In this document: positions 1 through 11,279 of the stretch, piece after piece | How the letters are laid out: every line of letters begins with the position of its first letter | Position numbering within the stretch: position 1 is the first letter of the stretch | Source: Anthostomella pinea | Lineage: Eukaryota; Ascomycota; Sordariomycetes; Xylariales; Xylariaceae | Direction: 5' to 3' | Assembly: GCA_963556695.1 (NCBI GenBank) | Contig: CAUWAG010000003.1 | Span: 496,001-560,000, forward strand | Length of the DNA stretch: 64,000 bases | Position numbers and translations under genes: made by a program | The notes under the pieces: generated by a model | The model's database searches: none | Seen by the model: only the letters and a program-made list of their open reading frames with translations | What the model was told of the DNA's origin: nothing

Positions 1-551
1 CATGGAATGTGACTTATGCAGCTCTCATCACCAACACCTGCATCGCCGCAGCGAATTCCGCTCCCACTGAGCAAATTGTCGCAATCGTAAGCACTGAAGA
101 TCACAGCTGGGAGCCGAACTCGCGCGCTTACCTTCCCCTCGGCTTTGGCGTCAGCCCTTGCCAATACTACCTACCCAAGTAGAAGTTGAGTAGAGTTGTG
201 CGCAGTGGTGCGCCGGAAACGGGATGTTCGGTTCTGACATGGGTGTTGGTTGACTAATTTCTTCCCGCTCGTTTGATAAAGAGCTTCGATGCCTTTTGGT
301 AGCTTGTCGCGTGTCCAGACAGCTTTCGCGTCTACCTCCCATCTTAGCGACTAGCATTTGCTGTACCCTAGTCTAGATCCTGAGTCCCAGTTGAGTAGAG
401 ACCACTCGAACCGAGAGCGCGCCCTCCAGAAGGCCAAGCACAGGTTAGTAGGTGTGTCTTTTCCGCACCTGAGAGCTTCAACTGCAGCTTCAAACACCTG
501 CCGACTCTGAGCTATAGCTAAACGGATACCAGGACATAGCTACCGCCGCAG
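1..551. other. Upstream region of the MFS gene; no gene seen
   Basis: No reading frame here has recognisable protein content. It ends directly at the MFS start codon, so its right part should hold that gene's promoter and 5' leader. I see no convincing TATA box or repeat. Confidence 0.5.
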
Positions 552-2346
552 ATGGCGTCGAGTACAGCCTCCTCGACAATGGCTGAGACACGCAACGATA
601 GCGCGCGAGAGGCAGACGCGGGGTTGGAACTGCGGCGGAAGACGAGCCAAGCCGTAGACGAAGGCCACGATGCGGACATCCCCTCAAGCCAGGGCTACGT
701 ATTGAACGAGGCAGGCGAACTGAAGAGGCTCCAATCCATAGCGGATCTGAGGAAGAAGACCAGTGCGACAAAGGACAGCAGCCCAGATCGAGACGTGGAG
801 AAGGGCGACGTGCCCCAAGAGGGCGTTGACGGGAACGCCGAACACACGGACGACGAGACGGACCCCAATGTTGTCTGGTGGGACGGGCCCGACGACCCGG
901 AGAATCCATACAACTGGCCTTTGTGGCGGAAGCTGGTCAACTGCGGACTCATCAGCACCATGACTTTCATCTCGCCACTTGCTTCATGTGCGTATAGCGG
1001 ATCCTTGGCCCACGAACAGCCGGCAGTGTACTGACCCTCTCGTAGCTATATTTGCGCCTGGCGTTCCCCAAGTGGTCATGGAGTTCCACTCCACATCCCT
1101 AGAGATCGCCACCTTCGTCGTCTCGGTCTACCTCCTGGGCTTTGCGGCAGGCCCCATACTCATAGCGCCCCTTTCCGAGATCTACGGCCGGGTCATCGTC
1201 TACCACGTCTGCAATGTCGGGTTCGTGGCATTTGCCGTCGGTTGCGCACTTGCTCCAAGTCTAAACTCGCTCATCGCGTTTCGATTCCTCTTCGGCATCT
1301 TCGGATCCGCCCCTCTCACGAACGGCGGTGGGACTATCGCCGACATGATCGCACAGGAGAAACGAGGCGCCGCGCTGGCAGCATACAGTATCGGCCCACT
1401 TCTTGGACCTGTGATCGGACCCGTGGCAGGGGGGTTCCTGTCTGATGCTGAAGGTTGGAGATGGACGTTCTGGCTACTCGCCATCGCAGGGGGGCTCGTC
1501 TCGATCGTCGAGCTCTTCGCACTCAAGGAAAGCTATGCGCCGGTCATCATACAGAGAAAGGTGGCGCGACTACGCAAGGAGACTGGGAACGATTTGCTGC
1601 GCTCGAAACTCGACATCGGCTTGTCGCCAGGGGACTACTTCAAGCGTGCAGTCATCCGACCCATCAAGATGATCTTCAAATCTCCAATCGTTGCGATCAT
1701 GTCTCTGTACACTGCAGTCACGTATGGCTACCTGTATGTCATGTTCACGACCATGACCGAGGTATTCGAAGAGACATACGGCTTTAACACCAGTACCGTC
1801 GGACTATCCTTTCTCGGTTTGGGAGTCGGGAGTTTGATTGGCATTGGCCTCTACAGTTCAACCTCGGACAAGTACATCAGGAGAAAGGCTGCCGAGGCCG
1901 ACAGGGCAGCTGAAGCAAGTGGCAGTGCCAAGACGGGTATGAAGCCAGAATACCGGCTGCCAATGCTACCGCTCGGGGCAGCGTTGATCCCAGCGGGACT
2001 CTTCATCTACGGCTGGACGGCGGATTACAAGGTCCACTGGATCGCGCCTATCATCGGGACAGGTGTGGTCGGTGCTGGCAATCTGATTGTTTTCCTGTCA
2101 ATCCAGACATATCTCGTCGACGCCTTCACGATCTATGCCGCTTCCGCTCTCGCCACCAACACTATCGTGCGGTCCGTCGCAGGCGCTGTGCTGCCTCTCG
2201 CCGGACTGAAGCTGTACGCAAAGCTCGGGTTGGGGTGGGGGAACAGCCTACTGGCTTTCATTGCCATAGCCCTGTTGCCTGTCTCCTTTGGACTGTTGAA
2301 GTATGGGGAGCTCTTGAGGAACAACTTTCCGATCAAGAATTTGTAG
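552..2346 (+). CDS. MFS drug:H+ antiporter-like transporter (two exons)
   Basis: This is a multispanning plasma-membrane transporter of the major facilitator superfamily, resembling fungal DHA1 polyamine/multidrug exporters. I join exon 552–987 to exon 1046–2346 across a 58-nt intron (GTGCGT…CGTAG), which restores the family block ASSIFAPGVPQV and gives 578 aa. A hydrophilic N-terminus of about 115 residues ends in DPENPYNWP, a hallmark of this group just before TM1. A motif-A-like stretch, APLSEIYGR, follows TM2, and a charged loop (near residues 300–330) separates the two six-helix halves. The frame ends cleanly at TAG. Substrate cannot be deduced. The gene has no functional neighbours; a transposon starts about 120 bp after its stop. 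The start at 552 is the first ATG of the open exon, with a second ATG 13 codons later. Confidence 0.9.
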
Positions 2347-2464
2347 GCATGTCTTATCGAATTTATAGAGCAAACGTATAGGCTTCTCCAGGACCGGACA
2401 ATATAGGGTAGACAAAAGCGACTGGCTATCATAGACCTTTTGTTTCTCGCCCCACCGGGTCATA

Positions 2465-4870
2465 CCATCCCCATAGAAGTCGGACATCCCCACTAGTCGG
2501 ACAGCCAAATAGTGGGGTCACCACCAAAACACCCCCTTATTCACCCACCCGCGAATGAAGCTATTCAGATCGGAGAATTATGGCAATATTATCATTAGAA
2601 AGCGGAGAAGCTTTTTACTCGTACAATGGTGCGGGAGCCCGAATGGCTCGCCCCGAACGGGTGTGCCTAGGCTCCTGTACAGCCTCCAAAATCTCTTCAG
2701 CCGAGTCTTTGTCTTTGTCTTCTTTATTCTCTGAGTCAATAACCACAATTTCTGCTTCACCCGCAAGGGTACCAGGGGTGATGGTACCACCCGTACTTAG
2801 TATCTCCGTGACTTTTCTGAATTTCCTGTTGGGATTTGGGATCTTCTTTTGCTTCTTTGGCCGTAGCCGCCCCAGTTCAGCCTCCAGGGCCTTAATCTTC
2901 CGGTCTTTGAAAACCACCTCGGTCTCCTTGGCCTTGAACGTATTCGTTATCTTCCTATTCTTCAGCCTGGTGCCTAGAGATCTTTTTTTGCTGAAATACA
3001 TGATCTGGCGGCTCGTAATATGCGTCCACTCATCCTCTGGTTCAGAGCTTTCAGGGATATCAGGCTTAGAAATCTTTCTCTTGTCTTCTTATATCTCTAG
3101 GTGCAGTAAGCACTTCCTGCGGCTGATAGAATAATATCCAGTGACTTTGAAGCCCGAGAGGATGTTTTGCTTCATAAAAGCAGCAGTTCTGGCCCTGCTA
3201 TAGTATCGGATGAAGTTGATCTTGTCAACAGGCGAGGCATCTGTCAGGGAATTCAACTCAGAGAGGAACTTCTGGTAGTAGGCTTTCAGGGCGTTATAAG
3301 GCCCGTTATCCAGGGGTTGCATGTCGTGACTAGTATGTGAAGGAAAAAAACAGAGCAATATATTGTTGAGAAAACATATAGTCATGGATTCGTCCTATTA
3401 CACGCGTTAGACCATATTAAATCAGGAAAAATCAAAGAAAGTCCATTTAAAATAAGGAAAAATCGTATACGTACGGAGGTGTGGCTCTTGTGGCCATCCA
3501 GCACCAAAAAGATAGCCTCAGACTGGTCTCCTCCTCGTTTTTTGTCTGCCTATGGGAGAAAAATATCCTTCAGCCACTGGCAGGCTATAGCATTCGAAGT
3601 CCAGCCGTTCTCTGAGCATATATAGTGCCAATTTACGGTCTTTTAGAACTCCTCGATGAACCACTGCATTTGGAGTTCTTCCCCTTGAAGATAATACCTG
3701 GTTTGAGGATTTTTCCAGTGGCTGAGATAGTCTCGATGAAGGAGGTCCAGCTACGGCCCTGAGGGCTCTTCAGGAAGGCTTTCTTAGTAACAGAACTACT
3801 TAGAACTAGGGAATCGATGCCTGTGAATCTAATTAGGTTTTTTTTGGAATTAAAAGGGGTATATATAGCTACCAAAACCCGCCATGATGCCGCCCTTATC
3901 GACATTATAGGTGTTCTTTGGCTTCACCCAGCCGTAATCTTCAAGAATTTCGAAGAACCAGTTAACTGACTTGGGCGTGAACCCCTTAAAGCGTGCTATT
4001 TCTATCCTTTTGCCGACTTTCGTCTTGATCTCGGGGTTGCGGCGCTTAAAGGCTACCATGAAAGTGTCTCCTAGGGGGCCCTCATCTCCCTTCTTCTTCA
4101 ATAGCTTCTTGACAATCTCACGAACCAGGGAGTGCAAAAGGGCTAGACCGAGCTTTTCCCGGAGTAAATTCACTTGACTATAGTCTTCTCTTGGGCAGGG
4201 GAGAGTCTCTGTTGTTGTATGTGGGCTTCGGCTCTGGTAGGCTTCTCGTTGAGTCGATCAGACAGTGTTTGGGGCGGAATACCGTGTTTTTGAGCGCTTT
4301 TTTGCAAAGATAGTCCCTTATCTGTGATATCTAAGATGACATTCGCCATCTGATCCTCCGTATACGAATAGGGATGCATTTTGGGCGACTATACGGTGCT
4401 GCATTGCACACAGAACAAGACTTCAAGAGAGCCTCGTGTTGAATGGCGCGCAAGCCACCGTGGCGTTAAGAGAGGTGGCAGTGCACCAACAAGGCCAATA
4501 GGGCATTTTTAGGCCACTTAGCCCACAGCAGGATTTTCACACAGACACAGCAACAAGGCCGATTACACCAGAATATATGTTTTCACCCATCTAAAAGCCC
4601 GCATGCTCTGTTTGACACCTCGCGGGGCCGAAAATCTCTATTCGGGGTAGCAAAGGCGGGGTAATAGCTCCCCAATCACGTAGGCCAGGAGGGGTAAATT
4701 CAGCATTGGAGAAAACCTTAAGATCAGGGCTATCTAGAGCACTAAATGCATTATGAATAGCTTCAGTATCGGGCTGGATCCGTATAAGTGAACATATGGG
4801 AGTTTTGGTGGTGATGATGGGGTTTGGCTGTCCGACTAGTGGGGGTGTCCGACTTCTATGGGGGGGATGG
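2465..4870 (-). mobile_element. Tc1/mariner (pogo/Fot1-type) DNA transposon, decayed
   Basis: A 2.4-kb element is bounded by inverted repeats of about 66–69 bp (2465–2530 and 4802–4870). Both contain ATAGAAGTCGGACA, ACTAGTCGGACAGCCAAA and CACCACCAAAAC in inverted orientation. TA dinucleotides at 2463–2464 and 4871–4872 flank the ends, matching Tc1/mariner target choice. The arms differ by a few substitutions and a short C-run length difference, so the ends are well preserved. The internal transposase, on the minus strand, is interrupted by frameshifts and stops. The element is therefore non-autonomous now, although the ends might still be used by a transposase supplied in trans. Confidence 0.85.
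2615..4379 (-). pseudogene. pogo/Fot1-family DDE transposase pseudogene
   Basis: Pieces of a fungal pogo-type transposase follow in order on the minus strand. An N-terminal helix-turn-helix (psq-like, KHGIPPQTLSDRL) lies at 4379–4170. A second DNA-binding region ends in NVDKGGIMAGFGS, where the family has the first catalytic Asp followed by Glu. Next come the GRSWTSFIETISATGKILKP block and LVLDGHKSHTS, the region of the second Asp, near 3500. HTSHDMQPLDNGPYNALK lies near 3330, and a charged C-terminal tail at 3001–2615. Frames change near 4172, 3860 and 3640, and stop codons fall within conserved blocks, so no full-length protein can be made. It sits inside the inverted repeats of the surrounding element. 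Confidence 0.85.
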
Positions 4871-4872
4871 TA

Positions 4873-6105
4873 CAGATGCAGAGCTGTCATGACGGCCATT
4901 GTAGCCCATCGCTCTCCTAGCGCACCAGTCGCTCCACTGCCCAGGAAACGAAAACCCAGGGGCTGTGTCCTATTCGGGTGCGCCCACACGGCAACGACCT
5001 CATACCCGTCGCCTGTGATCACTGGGCCGCCGATATAGTGCTGCTTATCGCGCTTGGAATTCCCTGCCCGAAGCATTGAAGATAGCCGCACCAGCTTCCA
5101 CCCACCGCGATAGCGGCCCATTGTCGCCCTGATCGTCCTGTGGCTGCGTCGCCACTCGAAGCCCTCGCGTGATTCAGTACCGCGGATCGGTGCCCACTTC
5201 GATGCTGAAGCCGTATGCAGGATAGGACCAGGTCGATGGTGCGCGGAGTACCTCTTGCGTCGAGTCAGTCGCAGACCCGGGCAACGGCGGGAGCACGATG
5301 ACGCAGTGACGGCGACTTCCTCAGGTCCCCACGCGCGGGGCGGCGGCGAGTGGAGGTGAGGTGTCGCTCGGTCCGCTGTGCAGGATCATGTCGCCGTGGT
5401 GTCTCCAGGTGAAGTGTATGGAGACGGCGTACAGGGGCTCGTTTGGAAAAGTGCAGAGCATGAAGACGACAGGGCTCGTGTGGAGCAATTTTTTTAATGT
5501 CTACTAATGATTTAGTAGATTCCAATGTGGAAGCGTCTTGGCTGTCCGTACAGGCTCCATGATGCGGGAAATCTTCGCGGTATAGCCGATGAAGATGGAG
5601 GCATCACGGCTCCGGTTTGCGGGCGCGGGCGCGGGTCGAAGGCATGGTGAGGCTGTTGAACCGGGACATCTGGGTCTTGTATGTAAGGGGGTGGAGCATC
5701 TTGGCTTTTCCCCGATGCCGGTGATGGCCAATGCAGTTTCATTAGGAGTTAGAAACGATATGACCAGAAGAGGATTGATATATATAGTAGGTATAGGAGA
5801 GGTTGCTGGTTTCATGGAGGTCCAAACCGGCAGGGTGTCCAGCATGCACCCCAAATGAATGAAATGGAAGGGAGTAGCGACTGCCTCGAGGGAGGTTGCA
5901 CATTATCGACACGGTAAGACACAGATGCAAGAGCGCCCTACGAAACCAAGATGTCGTCAGTGCCATACAATGTCAATTGCCGTAGGCTGTCGCTGACTAT
6001 CGCATCATCCGTTCCCCGTTTCGTCGTGCCAATACTCTACTACATACAAAATGTCCACCCTCTGGACTCCATAGACTGTTCGCGACCAACTCCTTCTAAG
6101 CACCA
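4873..6105. other. Intergenic stretch, no supported gene
   Basis: Between the transposon and the cysteine-rich gene I find only short overlapping frames on both strands with no recognisable domain. The segment 5550–5700 is GC-rich on one strand, and an AT-rich stretch follows at about 5760–5800. Nothing else is supported. Confidence 0.4.
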
Positions 6106-8064
6106 TCAGCACTGAGCGAGTAAAGCCTGGAGCCTAACATTCGCTGGTTGATCCTCATCATCAATTCCAGCGCCAAACTCCTGGGACTCGTAGTCGCCCT
6201 TATACTTCTTGCTCCAGCAGATCCTGCACTCAGTGTACAGGTCGGCACAGTGATAAGGATCCTTCACCAGGTCGGGATCAAACGTCTGTTTGCGCTGGAG
6301 GCGCTCGAACTTGGTGTGGCCTCGAATTTTGTTCGCTTGGGCTTTCTTACGAATGGCGACGAGATCCTTTGTGAATATATAGCGAGGCGGCTCGGGAAAC
6401 GTATTGCCCTCCTTACGTAGTTCGTCGCACTCATGGCATCGCAGCGCGGGTCTCGTTGGCTTCCGGGTATCGTCGTTGTGGATGAGCTCCACGTCCCATG
6501 GACATGCGTTGACATGGTTCGGGTCCATGACTGTTTTGTAGCCACATCGTGGGCAATGCTTTGCGCACTTCCCCTTTGCCCTACAGCCGGGCAAAGGACA
6601 GCGCGCTAAGTAACAGTCATCTGGAATGTGTGACTGTTGCTTAATGCCAGTGGAGTTCTTGCAGTGCACGCACTTCCTTTCTGGAGCTCGAGCTCTACCG
6701 GCGCTGTCCGCTTCCATGCGTGTATCATCCTGTTCAGGAGCGGTGTCTCCTTGTCCAGTCTTCAAAGAGACATCGGGGAACATTGCAGGATTTTTGGTCG
6801 GTTCCAGGCCAGGATTGGCATGATTGGCATGATTCGTCGTTGGAAGCCTCTCCATTCCAGCTGCTGGCGCTACGAGCTGGAAATTCTCATACGGGAAGAG
6901 CTTGACCTCTGCAGGTATCTCCTTCCCCATACTCTCCTGGATGTCGTCGAGAAAGCTTTGCGAAGATGCGCGCGAGATTGGCCAACCGGATAAGACTGGC
7001 TTCGTCGGCAGTCTATCCCAGAGTTCTTTGAGGTTAGTGTGTGATGTGATAGCCGGGAGGCCTTGCCGATGGACGATGAGATATTCAGTCAGGATCTTGT
7101 CGTGGATGTCTTTTCTGTAGTCCCGACGCCGCTTTCTGTGGCGCCGAGCCCATCTGAGTAGCTCGCAAGCGTCTATGATATGGGAGGCGCCATTGCAGTA
7201 GGGGCATGCGTGCGTCGTTCCATCCGGGCCGACTTTCACGCACTCCAGGACGCCGTGGCCGTGGACTTTGCACAGTCCGCAGGTGACATTGGGTCCTGCG
7301 ACTCCTCTAATGTTCGGGTGACGTAGCAGCTCCTCCACGTAGGCGATGAGCTCGGCTTCCGACATACTCTTCTGTTTCTTGTTATTGTTCGTATTCGAAG
7401 ATCCCGGTTGGGCTGTTTCTCTGCCAGCGTCGTGCTGGACGTGACTCTTTCTCTTCTTGTGTTGGGGCTCGCGGAAATGCGACGATCTGCCGTTCTGGGA
7501 ATTGGGTCGTGCGGTACTGGCCACAGGCTTGGAGAAGGACCGATTGTGGTCTTTGCCGCGCTGTGTATGAAAGGTGCCGGACTGGGAGCGGATTGTTCTG
7601 GGTTGCGGATCATACTTGTTGAGCTGCCCGTGGCGGGTCTCGTGGCGAGTGTTCGTCTCCGGATGCGTACGATAGTCACCATCGTACGAAGAGCCGTATT
7701 CGACAGCGCTACTTCCGTGAGGGGACCTTTTACCCCATCCTTCAGCAGTCTGTGATCCGTATCCGGGCTGACTTCCGGTACTTGGAGTCACAAGCCCGGA
7801 TGGCAACGGCGTTGGTCCTCTTGGCCCTTGAGGCCGAACCTCGAATCGAAACTCGGAGACCTGTATCTCTGCTCCAGGTTGACTTACGCCAAAAGAGTTT
7901 GGAACTCGGCCCGAGTTAGGTCGTTCACACGGGTTGTTTATGTTTTGCGTCTGTATACTCGAGATGAGATAGTTGCCCGAATGTGAGATGGGGGTGGAAA
8001 AGGGGGCGCGGCTGAGGGGAGGGCAAGATCTGGGACGTAGGAGAGGCCTAGGAGTGTTCCACAC
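6106..8064 (-). CDS. Cysteine-rich zinc-knuckle-like protein of unknown function
   Basis: A continuous frame of up to 652 residues has no in-frame ATG until 7365 (MSEAELIAYVEELL). Either the N-terminal 230 residues are joined to an upstream exon that I cannot place, or the protein starts at 7365 and is about 420 aa. The first part is low-complexity, rich in S, R, Q, H and P. The second half carries clustered Cys/His: CGLCKVHGHGVLEC, then ACPYCNGASHIIDAC (a CCHC-knuckle-like spacing), then CVHC, CYLARCPLPGC, CAKHCPRCG and CHEC, and near the end CRICW. This suggests several zinc-binding modules and possible nucleic-acid or protein binding. It is transcribed away from the gene at 8718. Function unknown; I do not recognise a named family. 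Confidence 0.65.
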   Translation of the reverse strand: MWNTPRPLLRPRSCPPLSRAPFSTPISHSGNYLISSIQTQNINNPCERPNSGRVPNSFGVSQPGAEIQVSEFRFEVRPQGPRGPTPLPSGLVTPSTGSQPGYGSQTAEGWGKRSPHGSSAVEYGSSYDGDYRTHPETNTRHETRHGQLNKYDPQPRTIRSQSGTFHTQRGKDHNRSFSKPVASTARPNSQNGRSSHFREPQHKKRKSHVQHDAGRETAQPGSSNTNNNKKQKSMSEAELIAYVEELLRHPNIRGVAGPNVTCGLCKVHGHGVLECVKVGPDGTTHACPYCNGASHIIDACELLRWARRHRKRRRDYRKDIHDKILTEYLIVHRQGLPAITSHTNLKELWDRLPTKPVLSGWPISRASSQSFLDDIQESMGKEIPAEVKLFPYENFQLVAPAAGMERLPTTNHANHANPGLEPTKNPAMFPDVSLKTGQGDTAPEQDDTRMEADSAGRARAPERKCVHCKNSTGIKQQSHIPDDCYLARCPLPGCRAKGKCAKHCPRCGYKTVMDPNHVNACPWDVELIHNDDTRKPTRPALRCHECDELRKEGNTFPEPPRYIFTKDLVAIRKKAQANKIRGHTKFERLQRKQTFDPDLVKDPYHCADLYTECRICWSKKYKGDYESQEFGAGIDDEDQPANVRLQALLAQC

Positions 8065-8717
8065 TGTGGTGGTAAGTATGCGCTTCGCTGCAGCATTGGC
8101 TTTGGTTCGGATACGGTTGCGATGGGAGCAGATGGCTGTGAAGCCGAGCGCACCTGGCGGAGTGACCTCAGGTACCTAAGTGACTTGCCTCAGTAGGGGG
8201 CACCCGCTTACTGGAGCATTTGTGAACCTTTGAGTACTCTTACCAACTCAATTGTTGCCTGGCAGTGTCCTGACAGTGCCAGCACAATTGGAAGCCTGAC
8301 TCTGGTGCTCGTGCTCAAGCACTCAATTCATTTCTCCCAACATAAAATGGTTTCCCACCCACACAATCATTTTCTTTCCTCCAACTCCTTAACACTTTCA
8401 TCATCCTTTTCGCATCATAGAAACCACCACCACCAGCGGCATCATGTCTCAACCCCTTGAGACCAAGCTCGCGAAACAGTAGCGTTGGCTGCACGGCACA
8501 TGGAATGCACTCCCTCCCGGACACCTAGGGAACCGCCTCGGCATTGAACGAGTGCTGCCCAAGTATCTGGCCCAACACACCCAAGTGTTGTATCACCATG
8601 AATAATGCTTAGAGCATTTCGCCTCCTCGGTCATGATGGAGATGTTGGATGATAGGTAAGTCGCGCCCCGTGTAAGTATTCCTGATTACCTAGCAAATTA
8701 ATCTCGGTCTTTTAGAG
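8065..8717. promoter_or_regulatory. Divergent intergenic region
   Basis: This region separates two divergent genes and should hold both promoters. A strong fungal donor (GTAAGT at about 8656) and a pyrimidine-rich acceptor TTTTAG at about 8715 lie just before the ATG at 8718. They probably bound a 5'-leader intron of the plus-strand gene. A CA/CT-rich tract lies at 8330–8460. Confidence 0.4.
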
Positions 8718-9506
8718 ATGCGCCACCCGGAGCTGTGCAAAGAGATGATGGTCGACATGACGTCCACGCATTGCGGCATGGTCACCGCGGCGGACATCAA
8801 CCGCATTCTAGAGGATGCGACCAAGTATGGATTCACAGCGAATGAGGTTATGTCTCTTATCATCACGAACCACAAGCGCCGTGATTTGTTCAATGACCCC
8901 TCCCCACCTGCCACTACGGCTTCTGGGACCTCTGAAACTGCCATGACGGCAGTTCGAGGTCCAGGAAGTGCCGCAACAAGACCCATCCGGCAGATGACTG
9001 CAGGAACTCGAAACCAACGTAACCCGGCACCAAGAGGTGTCGCTGCTGGAAACAATGCAGGCTCGAACCCTGCGGACCGCTCTAATATAGGCGGCACGCC
9101 CCAACAACCCAAGCCCAGCAAGCCAGCCTTCGTCGCTACTGGTATCCCGCAGCGTCCCAAAGAAAACGATACCGAGCAGCGCAAGCCGACTACAGACGAC
9201 AGGAACCCGGGTATCGCTTCAGAGCCCGCGAACAAGAGGAAGAGGGTCTCAAGCTCCGCAGAGAATCGACAGAGAGATCCGCCTGACGCAGCAAACGAGC
9301 AGCGGTCACAAAGAGAGACCGGGAATCCCAAAGACTGGGAAACACTCGATGCGGCGAACTTGGTGTGGAACCACATCAAGTCCAGCCTCGAGGCTCGTGA
9401 CGCGTCGCCTGATACACGTTTGCTCCGGACTAGACTGTTCGGCATGCTTGTCTCCCACACGAAAGGGGCACGGTATCTTTGGGAGTTCCTCCACCACCAC
9501 GACTAG
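8718..9506 (+). CDS. Low-complexity protein of unknown function (262 aa)
   Basis: One uninterrupted frame from ATG to TAG. The N-terminal 55 residues could be helical (VTAADINRILEDATKYGFT…EVMSLIITNHKRR). A disordered middle rich in P, N, T, R and A follows, including a basic KRKR stretch that may act as a nuclear localisation signal. A conserved-looking C-terminal helix pair follows (DAANLVWNHIKSSL… and RTRLFGMLVSHTKG). A likely intron lies immediately upstream in the leader, with its acceptor TTTTAG two bases before the ATG. Joining the upstream exon in this frame meets a stop, so translation most likely starts here. I do not recognise the family. It is divergent from the cysteine-rich gene. 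Confidence 0.55.
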   Translation: MRHPELCKEMMVDMTSTHCGMVTAADINRILEDATKYGFTANEVMSLIITNHKRRDLFNDPSPPATTASGTSETAMTAVRGPGSAATRPIRQMTAGTRNQRNPAPRGVAAGNNAGSNPADRSNIGGTPQQPKPSKPAFVATGIPQRPKENDTEQRKPTTDDRNPGIASEPANKRKRVSSSAENRQRDPPDAANEQRSQRETGNPKDWETLDAANLVWNHIKSSLEARDASPDTRLLRTRLFGMLVSHTKGARYLWEFLHHHD

Positions 9507-9541
9507 CCGATCCACAACAACTGGCCGGTCCACAACAACTG
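9506..9541. repeat. Two tandem 18-bp units after the stop codon
   Basis: Units at 9506–9523 and 9524–9541 read GCCGATCCACAACAACTG and GCCGGTCCACAACAACTG, one difference between them. They overlap the last base of the TAG stop of the preceding gene and so lie in its 3' UTR. Confidence 0.8.
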
Positions 9542-10638
9542 GCCGGCTCAAAGTTCGTGGTTATGTGTAGACTACATATGCGCTTCGCGGGCCCAGCTAA
9601 CGATACCTGCAACTGGCGAGCCTTGCCCGAAGTGCTCCGCCGAGAAGAAGGACAACTGCCTCCAGATAAAGAAGCGGAGTGCGACAGATTTCGAGTTCCG
9701 ACTTGCGCCGGCAGCTCAGCGCTGAGCTTCAAGGACGGTGGAATATAGGGGCTTTGCAACACCGTGAGGTAGTTGTGAATCAAGGGAGTGGCTGATTGGC
9801 TGCAGAATTGAAGTCTCTGGCACGTGAGACGGGAGATCTCATACGAAGTGTAGAATATCAATGGAAAACAATATTCACACAAACCCATATTCATTGAGTC
9901 CAGTAACGAGTTTCTCGTCCAGCGTATCGTGTCCTATTTGTGCGTTTGTCATGAGTATCGATACAGTTGGCTATCCACCTCTTCCATTTCATCTGATCAC
10001 TTCCTCTATCCAGACTACCATGCTCTAAATTCTTTCATTCTCCGCGCTTTTCGTGCTTCGTAAACTGGGCGAGGGAGCTTGCCTTTCATCAACACCCCAT
10101 CCCATTTCCCAATCATGCTCGAAGCCCGTATGCTATTTCTTGATATTGCTACGTGGTAAGTTATAGACAATGAACTACATATAGCGAATAGCCAACCGGC
10201 GAGTGGTCTATCTGCGAACTCCTCAAAATATGTCCGACATCCTCCTCGATCACACGTGTACCTACACTGTCAGCTCATGGGTGACCACTAGTCAACAGAG
10301 CAGTATGGCCTCACAGCCGATGAGCTGTTCATGTCGCTTGACATCACGATGTACTAGAAATGGGATCGATTCACTGCTCCATCGCCAGACCAAGCGGCTA
10401 CGGCACGCGCCCATCGCATCTAGGTGGCGCTACTGCGAACGATGCAGGCCCCGAACGGGACAGCGGCTCCGGGGCGGGCTAAACAGCGGCGAATCCTAGA
10501 TGAAGGACTTTGGGAATTCGGACTTTCGTCCTTGAGCCTGGTATGACAAGGACTTTGCGACAATGACTCGGGTGTCTTCGTACCTGTGGCTCGGTTGCGC
10601 TAATCAGGGGTGGAACTACCCTTGACAAAGACGACGCC
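9542..10638. other. Intergenic, no supported gene
   Basis: Only short frames without domains. A stretch near 9955–10025 is weakly similar to 13563–13630 (both contain a TTTCATCTGA motif followed by a similar pyrimidine-rich run). This may be an old duplication. The right end is the 5' copy of a SINE target-site duplication. Confidence 0.4.
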
Positions 10639-11102
10639 AACAGAAACACACAATTGATTGATTGATTTCATTTATCGTGGGTGCAGTCCCTCAATAGGGC
10701 AAACCACGCCTCCCAGAGCCATTGCATCGCAAGGTTGTAGAGGTGTCAGTCTAGATACATTCAGATCCGCGCACGAGCCCATCCTCGCTGTAGCGGTACC
10801 AACCTGGAGTGTCCAGATGGTTTTTAGTCAACACCCAAGCACGATTCTGTCAGAAAAACCTCCTGTCCAGTGACAAAGCGACCCAGTGGACCTCAGTCCT
10901 CTGGTGTACACATCGTTCCAGTAGCCGTTCGATATATGTCGCATTGGTGGATAAAACAGGTATTTGTTATCTGCTGGCGAGGGAAACCACAAGGGGAAAA
11001 ACCTCGCAGGAGTGGGTATTGTGGAGACAAGCTGCTTGGCTATCGGGCTCTGCGATAGTAGGGCCTCTCCACTGTCGTGTGCTGGTTATCGACTCGCACA
11101 AG

Positions 11103-11265
11103 CTGTCACGTAGCAAAATGTATGGTCGATTCTCCCGTGTATTCGTGCTGCTCGGAGGATTCCCCGGTACATGATTCTCCTCCTGGATATCCCTGTGTTG
11201 TGGGTCACTCCTTATCCTGTTATCACACGTGATACCCCTTAGCACCTACTGCCGTTCAACACAAG
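11103..11265. repeat. 163-bp insertion inside SINE copy 1
   Basis: This segment is absent from copy 2, where CACAAG is followed directly by CCGGGTCAG. In copy 1, CACAAG occurs on both sides (11097–11102 and 11260–11265), so it looks like an insertion with a 6-bp target duplication. It contains a small palindrome, ATCACACGTGAT. No coding capacity and no clear terminal inverted repeats; identity unknown. Confidence 0.6.
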
Positions 11266-11279
11266 CCGGGTCAGAAGGG

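Noticed and set aside
8690..9460. A 256-codon minus-strand frame
   Set aside because: Antisense shadow of the plus-strand gene 8718–9506, with no domain and an odd composition.
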